Source of the DNA: an uncultured Clostridia bacterium
GTDB lineage: Bacteria > Bacillota > Clostridia > Oscillospirales > Ruminococcaceae
DNA length: 64,000 nt
NCBI GenBank assembly: GCA_947630555.1
Contig: CANRIA010000008.1
Coordinates: 1-64,000, forward strand
Direction of reading: 5' to 3'
Shown: positions 18,709-26,323 of the stretch, in pieces
Layout: every line of letters begins with the position of its first letter
How positions within the stretch are numbered: position 1 is the first letter of the stretch
Notes under the pieces: model-generated
The model's input: only the letters and a program-made list of their open reading frames with translations
Databases searched by the model: none
What the model was told of the DNA's origin: nothing
Translations under genes and position numbers: made by a program

Positions 18709-18737
18709 TTGACTTTGCGGAATTGATATGATATAAT
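18709..18737 (+). promoter_or_regulatory. Promoter of second DUF2079 gene
   Basis: TTGACT (18709-18714), 17 bases, TATAAT (18732-18737). Confidence 0.75.
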
Positions 18738-18794
18738 TATACACGCTGCGAAAAAATTCGCCAAATTACCCATAATTCTAAAGGAGTGAATAAA

Positions 18795-20639
18795 ATGGAT
18801 AAACAGCTTGAAGAACTTGCTGAAAGTTCAGAAAAGCAAAAGGGTATCCGCGGCGCGATCGTCAGGTTTCTGCGGCTTGAAATATCGGCGCACAGCATGC
18901 AAGCGCTGTTTACCGCATGGCTCATCATCGCTGCTTTGTGCATTTTGATAATCGGGCCTTTTACAGATATCCAAAACTTTGTAAGACCAAGTTTGTATAT
19001 TACAATAATATGCACATTCGTGTTATGGCAGCTGCTTACTTTGATACCCGTTTTCAGAAAACGCACGGTGATAAACTGCATAACCATATTTTCTGCAATA
19101 TTTTTGTCGCTCGCAGCCTCTTTGAGGCACACCGAGATAATATTTCTTACGTCTCTTGGGCTGGCAGTAGCTTTTACGATAAAATTCGCCGACATACCTT
19201 TTTATGATGCTTCCACAGCTTTGAAAAAAGCAGGCGGCAAATTAAAATGGTCTGTTACCGCATTAATGGCAATTGTTTTTGTTCTGTTTGTAGGCATTTT
19301 GTGCACCTTGAAATATCTTGACTACGGAACGCCAAATTACGACTTTGGGCTGTTCGCACAGATGTATCACTACATGAAAGAAACGGGTCTGCCGCTTATT
19401 ACCTGTGAGCGTGACGGACTGCTTTCGCATTTTGCGGTACACGTTTCTCCCATATACTATCTGCTTTTGCCGATATATTTTATTTTCCCCTCGCCTATTA
19501 CACTACAGATATTGCAGCCCATGGTGGTGGTATCCGGCGTTATACCGCTTTTGCTCATATGCAAGAAGCACTCTCTTTCAGACCTTGAAAGCATGCTTTT
19601 CGCGCTGTGTTATGTGGTTTTTCCGACATTTGCAGGCGGCTGCTTCTTTTATATTCACGAGAACTGTTTTCTCGCGCCGCTCATATTGTGGCTGATATAC
19701 TTTCTTGAATGTGACAAGGCTATACTTTCCGCCGTGTTTGCTCTGCTTGTGCTGTTTGTAAAAGAGGATGCTCCGGTATATGTCTGCGTTATTGCGCTGT
19801 ACTTTATTCTCTGTAACAAGTCGAGCAAAAAATGCCGACTGCTTAGCATCGGTATATTTGTATTTTCCTTAATATACTTTGTTGTTGTTACAAGCATACT
19901 GGCAAATTACGGTGACGGCGTTATGAGCTGGCGCTACAATAACTATTCATACGACGGCTCTGACAGCCTTGTAACGGTATTCAAAACTGCCGCTGCTGAC
20001 CCGGTATACGTTTTACAACAATGTTTTAACAGGAACAAGATGACGTTCATTCTTGAAACAATGCTGCCGCTTGCATTTTTGCCGCTGCTGATAAGTTCGC
20101 CCGTGCAGCTTATACTGTTAATACCATTTGTGCTTGTAAACCTTATGACGACCTATGGTTGTCAATTTAATATATATTTTCAATATGCTTTCGGCAGCGG
20201 TGCATTTCTGATATATCTTGCGGTGTTGAATTACTCGCATTTTGAACGGGGGGGCAATTTAAAGAAGCGCTACAAGATACTGCTCGTTGCGGCGGCGTGC
20301 AGTATGATGATTTTTACTGCGCGTTTCTACTCCAAGCTTGACATTGCCAAAAGCTATATGGAAAACGAAGAAACACGCAGCAAGATAGACTATGCGCTTA
20401 CTTTGATACCGGAAGATGCTTCGGTAGCTGCGACAAGGCTGATCCTGCCGAATTTATCGCAGAGAAATGTGCTGTATCAGATAGAGTATACCGAACAAGA
20501 AGCGGAATATTATGTGCTTGATCTGCGGTATGAAAGCGATAAGTTTTCGCCCGACGACTACAAAAACGAAGGCTACGAAGAGATTTACTATGAAGAAGGC
20601 TGCGTTGCGATATACAGAAACAAAAATTACAGCGGATAA
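18795..20639 (+). CDS. DUF2079-family polytopic membrane protein, copy 2
   Basis: 614 residues, clearly paralogous to the preceding gene along its whole length (shared SAHSMQALFTAWLI, NYDFGLFAQMYHYMKETGLPL, FFYIHENCFLAPLI, and the C-terminal SPDDYKNEGYEEIYYEE). Same multi-helix layout and likely the same GT-C-like fold. An upstream GTG (18786) is in frame, but AAAGGAG is spaced eight bases from the ATG at 18795. The two copies differ most at the cytoplasmic N-terminus and in a Tyr/Ser-rich loop. Divergence is substantial at the DNA level in loops, so the duplication is not recent. Confidence 0.85.
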   Translation: MDKQLEELAESSEKQKGIRGAIVRFLRLEISAHSMQALFTAWLIIAALCILIIGPFTDIQNFVRPSLYITIICTFVLWQLLTLIPVFRKRTVINCITIFSAIFLSLAASLRHTEIIFLTSLGLAVAFTIKFADIPFYDASTALKKAGGKLKWSVTALMAIVFVLFVGILCTLKYLDYGTPNYDFGLFAQMYHYMKETGLPLITCERDGLLSHFAVHVSPIYYLLLPIYFIFPSPITLQILQPMVVVSGVIPLLLICKKHSLSDLESMLFALCYVVFPTFAGGCFFYIHENCFLAPLILWLIYFLECDKAILSAVFALLVLFVKEDAPVYVCVIALYFILCNKSSKKCRLLSIGIFVFSLIYFVVVTSILANYGDGVMSWRYNNYSYDGSDSLVTVFKTAAADPVYVLQQCFNRNKMTFILETMLPLAFLPLLISSPVQLILLIPFVLVNLMTTYGCQFNIYFQYAFGSGAFLIYLAVLNYSHFERGGNLKKRYKILLVAAACSMMIFTARFYSKLDIAKSYMENEETRSKIDYALTLIPEDASVAATRLILPNLSQRNVLYQIEYTEQEAEYYVLDLRYESDKFSPDDYKNEGYEEIYYEEGCVAIYRNKNYSG

Positions 20640-20647
20640 ATCATATA

Positions 20648-20684
20648 AAAAATGCTTGACTATTTTACAGTCAAGCATTTTTTA
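20648..20684 (+). terminator. Terminator after DUF2079 copy 2
   Basis: AAAAATGCTTGACT pairs with AGTCAAGCATTTTT around a seven-base loop; the stem runs into the T tract. Mosaic repeat element 1 begins about 30 bases further on. Confidence 0.85.
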
Positions 20685-20710
20685 ATACTCCCTTTATGCA
20701 AAAGTGTTCC

Positions 20711-21332
20711 TAAGATAAATCAGAATTTGCGCTTGCGGAGCAGCGAAAACTTCACATACAACACAGCGTTCTCTGAGAGAACGCGAAAAGAGAGATATGG
20801 CTTCTCATTAGGGAACGCCCAGCTATTAGAAGCAAGATAACTAGAAGCAAGAGGCAAGAATTTGCTTTTTACAGTTTAGCACAAAGTTTTCAAAATGCTC
20901 GTCTTGCCTCTTGCCTCTATCTGAACCGCAGGAGTGGCAAGTTTGAGCGAAGACAGAAAAAACTTTTCTTACTTCTAACTTCTCACCTCTAACCTCTAAT
21001 AGCGGCGCGCACGCTGTGTTTGGGGGCTCTGCCCCCTTCCCCCGCGACCCTTTTGAAAAAGGGTCGATCGAAAACTTTTAGTTTCTTGACAGGAATTAAA
21101 AGTTTTGTGTACTGTGGGGCGGTGAACGAAAAAAGCCCGTCATACCGTAAGGTATGCGCCGCCGACCGTTTTTGGCGGCGAGGGATTTTTTCAAGGTGGC
21201 TTGGAGGCTAAAGCCGAAGAACAGGGAAGAAGCCTCGAAGAGGGTTCTTCGGCACTTGAACGACTGCTTGCAGGCGTTCAATGTGTACGCTCCATGCGCC
21301 ACGCGTAAGCGTATAAATTCTGATTTATCTTA
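20711..21332. repeat. Mosaic repeat element 1, with 18-bp terminal inverted repeats
   Basis: The first 18 bases TAAGATAAATCAGAATTT (20711-20728) recur as the exact inverted complement at 21315-21332. Inside, in order: a GCGTTCTCTGAGAGAACGC hairpin (20766-20784), a purine heptamer tract (AGAAGCAAGAGGCAAGAA, about 20825-20860, and its complement near 20900-20918), a second heptamer tract (20969-21000), a GC-rich hairpin, the GACCCTTTTGAAAAAGGGTC palindrome (21047-21066), and a long hairpin-rich module (21120-21300) nearly identical to 29048-29240. There is no transposase. It fills the gap between convergent genes ending at 20639 and 21371. Confidence 0.85.
21120..21310 (+). repeat. Hairpin-rich repeat module, copy in element 1
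   Basis: Series of hairpins: CATACC-GTAA-GGTATG, CGCCGCC/GGCGGCG, GCCGAAGAAC/GTTCTTCGGC and TTGAACG/CGTTCAA (21256-21262 with 21275-21281). The GTAA loop fits a GNRA tetraloop and the last hairpin has a CTTG loop. Almost the same sequence lies at 29048-29240; a diverged, interrupted copy lies at 49555-49850; and an inverted partial copy lies at 32871-32930. Confidence 0.8.
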
Positions 21333-21370
21333 TTATCAACGCAAAAGTGAAAAGGGAATTTAATTATGTA

Positions 21371-22039
21371 TTATGAATTTGCTATGCCCTCGCGGTCGCT
21401 GCGTATCAGAGATATCTCGCCCTTTTCCATTTCGTGCACTGTATCGCACAGAATGTCAATATCCTCTGCCGAATGCGAAGCTATCAGTATCGTTTTGCCC
21501 TTTGCTTTCAAGTCAAGCAGATACTTTCTCATATCCCCCACTCCGTCCTTGTCAAGCCCATTGAATGGTTCGTCAAGAATAAGCAGCTTGGGGTCTTCCA
21601 TTATCGCCTGCGCAAGACCCAGCCTTTGCCGCATACCAAGCGAATACTTCTTTACGCTTCTGCGCAGGTCGGGGTCAAGACCCACCTGTTTCATGGTGTT
21701 TCGTATATCCTCGGTTTTTATTTTGTTGTTCAGACCTGCCAGCAGTTTCAGGTTTCTCAGTCCGCTGTAGCCGGGTATAAAGCCCGGTGTTTCTATTATA
21801 AGTCCCACGTCGGGCGGAAAGTCAACATCATCACCGACTGTTTTGCCGTCTACTGTTATACTGCCTGCGGTGGTATGTATAAAGCCGCATATGCACTTCA
21901 TCAGCATGGTCTTGCCGCTGCCGTTTCTTCCTATCAAGCCGTGTATAAGTCCTTCTTCAAAACTTACGCTCACGTTTTTAAGTATAGGTGTTTTCTTCAG
22001 CGTAAGGCACACGTTATCAACAACTATTATATCAGACAT
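21371..22039 (-). CDS. ABC transporter ATP-binding protein
   Basis: 222 residues, one nucleotide-binding domain. Walker A GRNGSGKT (about 37-44), signature YSLGMRQR (about 130-137), Walker B LLILDEP (about 151-157) and the switch His in ASHS are all present, so it should hydrolyse ATP. It follows the membrane subunit gene at 22057 by 17 bases and together they form a two-gene ABC-2-type exporter. The family includes drug, peptide and lantibiotic-immunity exporters; the substrate cannot be read from this sequence. The gene's 3' end faces mosaic element 1. Confidence 0.92.
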   Translation of the reverse strand: MSDIIVVDNVCLTLKKTPILKNVSVSFEEGLIHGLIGRNGSGKTMLMKCICGFIHTTAGSITVDGKTVGDDVDFPPDVGLIIETPGFIPGYSGLRNLKLLAGLNNKIKTEDIRNTMKQVGLDPDLRRSVKKYSLGMRQRLGLAQAIMEDPKLLILDEPFNGLDKDGVGDMRKYLLDLKAKGKTILIASHSAEDIDILCDTVHEMEKGEISLIRSDREGIANS

Positions 22040-22056
22040 TTTCTCCGCCTCCCTTG

Positions 22057-22917
22057 TCAGTCTATATCCTGTACCGATTCAAAGTCTGTGAACGACAGCG
22101 CTATAAGGCTTACAAATATAAGCCCGACGGGCACAAGCAAAAAGTAAAGCACGGTCTTCCACATATCAAACACAGGTTCTCTGAAATACTTAGTATAATG
22201 CAGATATATTATTGTGTGTGACATAGGCAGCACCCACTTTGCCGAAACGTTGGCATAATTGAGTGCACAGCCGAACGCTATTACAGCGCCCGATGACAAA
22301 AGTCCCATTATCTTTATTTTCAGGCAATTGAACATGAGCATTATAAGCGCAAGTATAAGCAGATAGCACATTATAAGCAGATAGCTTACCACGGCAGTTT
22401 TTACGGGCGGCAGCTGATTGTAGATCTTTTCGGTTATAAGGCAGTTGGCAAACGAGCCTGCCTTGTCGGGGAATAACTCTCCATACTGCTTTATAGGAAC
22501 GCTCCATTCATTAGCCCAGCTGCAATTTGGCAGCACAGGCAGCACCGCGCCCACAAACAGCGCTCCGACATATGTAAATATCGCCAGCACCGAGAAAAGC
22601 ACCTGCCCCAGCAGCCAGTTTGTTCTGCCTGTTCTTTGCAGGAAAAACAGCGTATTGCCGTCGGTTCTTGGAAAGTCTGAAATAAGTGTAAGGAACACAG
22701 CCGGCACTATAGCGATTATCATATCGCTGTTGGCTATTGCTATAAAGGGCTCTATAACGCCAAGCGGCTTGCCCACTTCCTGCGCGATACCTTTAAGCGG
22801 AGTGATGATATAGTCAAACACAAATATTATCATTACGGCGAATATTATCATTCTGGGATTGGTTATCCACTTGACATACTCGGTTCTTGCGGTGCTCCAT
22901 ATCTTTCTTAAGCTCAA
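22057..22917 (-). CDS. ABC-2-type transporter permease subunit
   Basis: 286 residues with six hydrophobic helices (about 24-42, 62-80, 103-128, 176-203, 209-228 and 256-280). A cytoplasmic N-terminus (RKIWSTARTEYVKWITNPRM) resembles other ABC-2 permeases. A loop of about 45 residues between helices 3 and 4 carries Cys and Asn residues and may be extracellular. Partner of the ATPase gene immediately downstream. No accessory gene or regulator is adjacent, so the transported substrate is unknown. Confidence 0.8.
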   Translation of the reverse strand: MSLRKIWSTARTEYVKWITNPRMIIFAVMIIFVFDYIITPLKGIAQEVGKPLGVIEPFIAIANSDMIIAIVPAVFLTLISDFPRTDGNTLFFLQRTGRTNWLLGQVLFSVLAIFTYVGALFVGAVLPVLPNCSWANEWSVPIKQYGELFPDKAGSFANCLITEKIYNQLPPVKTAVVSYLLIMCYLLILALIMLMFNCLKIKIMGLLSSGAVIAFGCALNYANVSAKWVLPMSHTIIYLHYTKYFREPVFDMWKTVLYFLLVPVGLIFVSLIALSFTDFESVQDID

Positions 22918-23085
22918 TGACTTTCGCCTCCCTGCTATTTATTTTCGGTAATTTCTGTCATATATTATATAATATTTTTATGGAAAAGTCAAGCGTGTTT
23001 TGGCAAAATTTTCGCAGTACCGACAAAATTCTTACATTAACTGTAAAAGTGCGGCACTGCGAAAGTTTTAATATATTTTATTTTT

Positions 23086-23449
23086 ATGCGCTTACGCGCA
23101 AGCCTGCGGAGCTGTTCACCGCTACACTTTTATTTGGTTATCTCCTCATTTTGAGTGTACTAATACGTTTGTGAATTTTACTTGTTATGAATTTTTTCAC
23201 ATTGTATGGCGTTCCATAATGGAACGCGGAAAGAAAGATATGCGCCACAACAAGGAGAGGCTCTCTCTTGCAGAGCCTCTCCTCTTAAAAAACAGTCCAC
23301 CGGACTGTTTTTTAATTCACCTCTTGCAGAGCGCCTGCCGTATGGGGATTTCGCCGTCTGCGGACGGCGACAAAGGGCTTCCGCCCCTTGACCCTGATGA
23401 CCCTTTTGAAAAAGGGTCAATCGAAAACTTTTCCTTTCTTGACAAGAAC
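23086..23449. repeat. Mosaic repeat element 2
   Basis: Begins with TGCGCTTACGCGCA, the motif that also marks ends of other elements, and runs right up to the stop codon of the CheW-like gene at 23450. Contains a GCGTTCC-ATAAT-GGAACGC hairpin (23209-23227), a GGAGAGGCTCT/AGAGCCTCTCC hairpin with loop CTCTTGC (23254-23282), AAACAGTCC-ACC-GGACTGTTT (23290-23310), CGCCGTC/GACGGCG, and GACCCTTTTGAAAAAGGGTC (23398-23417). The bases between 22918 and 23085 are AT-rich leader and spacer with nothing else I can support. Confidence 0.8.
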
Positions 23450-23992
23450 TTATTTTTTCTTCCTCAGCCTATACTTTGCCGCGGCGTGAAAACTTCCCGA
23501 CGTGAGCGAATACATAAGCTTGGGGCTGAGCACATAGCACAGACTGCCGCCCGTGCGCCGAAACATTCCCTTTACATATCTTGTATATGCTTCGTCGTTT
23601 ATTTTTTCGGCAGGGGTAACGGCATCAACGGGCGTTACTCTCATCTTTACCGCTTCATCTACCAGAATGCCCACCTTTACGCCGTCTTCCTGCGTTACAA
23701 CTATGCAGCTTCTATCTAAATCCTCTTTAGGCGGCATACCAAAACGGCGGCGTGCATCTATAACCGGAAAATTATCTTCATCTACTTTAGTAAAACCCAG
23801 CACATAGTCGGGAAACTCAGGCACCGAATATATATCCCCTGCCTGACAGAGTTTTACGACATTTTCAAACGGTATGGCAAAGTCTTTTCCGCCGACTTTT
23901 GTCATCAGCATATTTGTTGTTTCGACTATCTCCTGCTGCTGCTCATCGTCGTCAAAGTCCATAAAGCTGTTTACTATTTCTATGTTATCCAT
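23450..23992 (-). CDS. CheW-like coupling protein (second copy)
   Basis: 180 residues with one CheW/SH3-like domain (about 26-145: MLMTKVGGKDFAIPFENVVKL, VLGFTKVDEDNFPVIDARRRFG, SCIVVTQEDGVKVGILVDEAV) and a basic C-terminus (RLRKKK). CheW proteins bridge receptors and the CheA kinase. The FPVIDARRRFG segment fits the family, although the usual RG motif before it is replaced by TKVDEDN. Last gene of the chemotaxis operon, 3 bases after cheB. Longer at both ends than the cheW at 25883, so it may have a specialised receptor or partner. Its stop codon abuts mosaic element 2. Confidence 0.85.
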   Translation of the reverse strand: MDNIEIVNSFMDFDDDEQQQEIVETTNMLMTKVGGKDFAIPFENVVKLCQAGDIYSVPEFPDYVLGFTKVDEDNFPVIDARRRFGMPPKEDLDRSCIVVTQEDGVKVGILVDEAVKMRVTPVDAVTPAEKINDEAYTRYVKGMFRRTGGSLCYVLSPKLMYSLTSGSFHAAAKYRLRKKK

Positions 23993-23995
23993 ATG

Positions 23996-25036
23996 CTACT
24001 CCTTTATCTTGCGCAGAAGCGTTTCAGCTATGCTGTCAAGCTGCACCTGCTTGCAAGCCGCGCCTTTTTCAAGCGCCACCCTCGGCATACCATACACAAC
24101 GCAGCTTTCCTCGTCCTGCACTACGGTATAGCCGCCTGCATCTTTTATCATTTTAAGACCGTTCGCGCCGTCGCTGCCCATACCGGTAAGCAGCACTGCA
24201 AGGGCATCTTTCTTGCCGCACGCCGCAACGCTTTCAAACATAACGTCTACCGAAGGGCAATGCCCCGACACCTTTTTTCCTGCCAGAGATGTGATAAAAT
24301 ACCCGTTCTCATCTTTAAATACTTTCAGATGCCTTTTGCCTGCGGCTATTGCAACGCTTCCGTTATGTATATACTCGCCGTGTTTTGCCTCCATTATATC
24401 AAGCTCCGGGAACTGCTGGCGAAGTCTTTGTGCATATATGGCGGTAAAGTTTTCGGGCATATGCACTACCACCACCACGGGCGGCGTATCTGCATTAAAG
24501 CCGCAAAGGATCCTCGGCACCGCTTCCGTTGCGCCCGTAGAGCCGCCTATAGCGATTATCCTGCTGTTTTTTGCCGTTTTAAGAGGATTTCTGTGCATAA
24601 CGTTATACACTACGCTCCCTGCTCTTACGGTAGTTGCGGCGTTTGCAGACTTTATCCGCACTATAAGCTCCGATGCAAATGCGTTCAGCTCATCGCTGCT
24701 GGTGATATGCGGTTTACATACATAGTCTACCGCGCCTGCTTCAAGCGCTGCAAAGGCATTCAGCGGCGTGGAAGAACATATCACCACAGGCAGAGGGAAC
24801 TGCGGTATAAGCTGTTCCAGAAAGCGTATGCCGTTCATTTTGGGCATTTCAATATCCAGTACCATAACGTCCGGCTTATATTCAATTATCTTGTCTCGCG
24901 CTTCGTAAGGGTCGCCTGCTGTGGCAATAACTTCTATTCTGTCGTCGTGGCTTATAAGCTTTGCAGCCACCTCACGGAACAGTTTAGAATCGTCCACCAG
25001 CAGCACTCTTATTTTGCTGCTTTTGCTGCCGTTCAT
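23996..25036 (-). CDS. cheB: Chemotaxis response regulator/methylesterase CheB
   Basis: 346 residues from ATG 25036, which has AAGGAG six bases upstream; an upstream in-frame start would overlap cheR. The N-terminal receiver domain carries VDD and the phospho-acceptor Asp in VMVLDIEMPKMNG; the C-terminal methylesterase domain carries the Ser in GGSTGATEA, the His in HMPENF and the Asp in TGMGSDGANG, the usual catalytic triad. It removes methyl groups from chemoreceptor glutamates as part of adaptation. Fourth gene of the che operon. Confidence 0.95.
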   Translation of the reverse strand: MNGSKSSKIRVLLVDDSKLFREVAAKLISHDDRIEVIATAGDPYEARDKIIEYKPDVMVLDIEMPKMNGIRFLEQLIPQFPLPVVICSSTPLNAFAALEAGAVDYVCKPHITSSDELNAFASELIVRIKSANAATTVRAGSVVYNVMHRNPLKTAKNSRIIAIGGSTGATEAVPRILCGFNADTPPVVVVVHMPENFTAIYAQRLRQQFPELDIMEAKHGEYIHNGSVAIAAGKRHLKVFKDENGYFITSLAGKKVSGHCPSVDVMFESVAACGKKDALAVLLTGMGSDGANGLKMIKDAGGYTVVQDEESCVVYGMPRVALEKGAACKQVQLDSIAETLLRKIKE

Positions 25037-25061
25037 GATATTCTCCTTGTGTGTTTCAAGA

Positions 25062-25862
25062 TTACGGTTTTCTGTATATGGCAGGGCGCACCCTGTCAAA
25101 GTTCTTGTTATTTATAAATTCTGTATGACCTATATACAAAAATGCATCATGGTTCATGTTTTCATAAAATCTCTGGCAGAGCCTTTCTGTTGTGGGCTCG
25201 TCAAAATATATCATAACGTTGCGGCAGAGTATCAGATCAAATGTCTTTTTGAATGCTATAGGTTCCATAAGATTATGATACCTGAAAACAACTTCCTGCC
25301 TTATTTTCGGCACCACCTGATACGAGCCGTCTTTCAGCCTTGTAAAATACTTATCCTGCCACGCCTTGGGAAGTTCTTTTACAGACTCCGCGGTGAACAC
25401 GCCGCGTTTTGCTATATCTAAAGCATTGAGCGATATATCGGTAGCAAGTATCTTGCAGTCCCACGCCGATTTGCGGAAACCGAAGTAGTCGTCAATAAAC
25501 ATAGCTACGTTATAAGGCTCGTTGCCGTATGAGCAGCCTGCGCTCCATATACACAGCTGTCTTGTGTTGTTCTCCCTCTCCATTTTGGGAAGAAAGTATT
25601 TCACCAGATGATCGAAATGATCGGACTCACGGTTGAAATATGTATGGTTGGTAGTCAGCTTGTTTATAATGTTGGCTATCTCCATTCCCGACTTATCGCT
25701 GAACGCGGCATCGAGAAAGTCGCCGAAGCTTTTATAGCCGTTCTGCTCAACATAATATGCCAGTCTGTATTCCACCAGCTGTTGTTTGTTTATAAGGTCT
25801 ATGCCGTATTTTGACTTGATAAATGTCGTAAGTCTCAAAAAATCCTGAGAACTTATTTCCAT
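25062..25862 (-). CDS. cheR: Chemotaxis methyltransferase CheR
   Basis: 266 residues. An N-terminal helical CheR domain (about 1-75) is followed by an S-adenosylmethionine-binding domain with IWSAGCSYGNEPYNVAM, a slightly altered form of the usual GCSTGEEPYS motif, and DLILCRNVMIYF. It methylates receptor glutamates, opposing CheB. Located between cheW and cheB with about 20-25-base gaps, so translationally close and co-transcribed. Confidence 0.95.
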   Translation of the reverse strand: MEISSQDFLRLTTFIKSKYGIDLINKQQLVEYRLAYYVEQNGYKSFGDFLDAAFSDKSGMEIANIINKLTTNHTYFNRESDHFDHLVKYFLPKMERENNTRQLCIWSAGCSYGNEPYNVAMFIDDYFGFRKSAWDCKILATDISLNALDIAKRGVFTAESVKELPKAWQDKYFTRLKDGSYQVVPKIRQEVVFRYHNLMEPIAFKKTFDLILCRNVMIYFDEPTTERLCQRFYENMNHDAFLYIGHTEFINNKNFDRVRPAIYRKP

Positions 25863-25882
25863 ACCGCTTCTCTCCTTGCCTG

Positions 25883-26308
25883 TCAGTCTTCTGCAATTTC
25901 TTCGGGTCTTATCAGTTTAAAAAGCCCCTCGCCCGTGCTTACCACTGCGCTTACAAAGCCTTTTTTGCCGGGCGTGCCGCTTATACTGCTGTTTGAAACA
26001 TCTATAACGTCACCCACACTTTGCACTATAAGCCCCAGCGAACTGCCCTTTATCTCATATACTATTATACAGCTGTGCCTGTCATACTCATCGCACTCGC
26101 CGTAAAACCTCATCGCCGTATCTATAACGGGTATAGCCTTGCCGCGCAGATTTATCAGCCCTTTTATATAGTCGGGCAGCATGGGCACAAAGGTTATCTC
26201 GGGTATCTCTATAATATTCGTAACAATTGATATATCTATCGCATACCCTTCATCGCCGCAGTTGAAAGTAAGCAGGCGTATATTCTCATTTTCAGAGGTA
26301 TTTTGCAC
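25883..26308 (-). CDS. cheW: Chemotaxis coupling protein CheW
   Basis: 141 residues, a single CheW domain: LLTFNCGDEGYAIDISIVTNI, PDYIKGLINLRGKAIPVIDTAMRF and GLIVQSVGDVIDV are classical. It links chemoreceptors to CheA. It lies 15 bases after cheA in the operon. Compared with the second CheW-like gene it is the canonical version. Confidence 0.95.
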   Translation of the reverse strand: MQNTSENENIRLLTFNCGDEGYAIDISIVTNIIEIPEITFVPMLPDYIKGLINLRGKAIPVIDTAMRFYGECDEYDRHSCIIVYEIKGSSLGLIVQSVGDVIDVSNSSISGTPGKKGFVSAVVSTGEGLFKLIRPEEIAED

Positions 26309-26323
26309 CGTTATCGCCCCTTT

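Noticed and set aside
21020..21211. A 63-codon reading frame in element 1 that recurs almost identically at 28931-29143
   Set aside because: It is conserved because the DNA module is repeated; it has no ribosome site, runs through hairpin stems, and is broken in the copy in element 5.
23993..25117. Long antisense reading frame opposite cheB (374 codons)
   Set aside because: It mirrors the codon structure of a clear cheB on the other strand; composition (Cys/His/Arg-rich) is that of a shadow frame.
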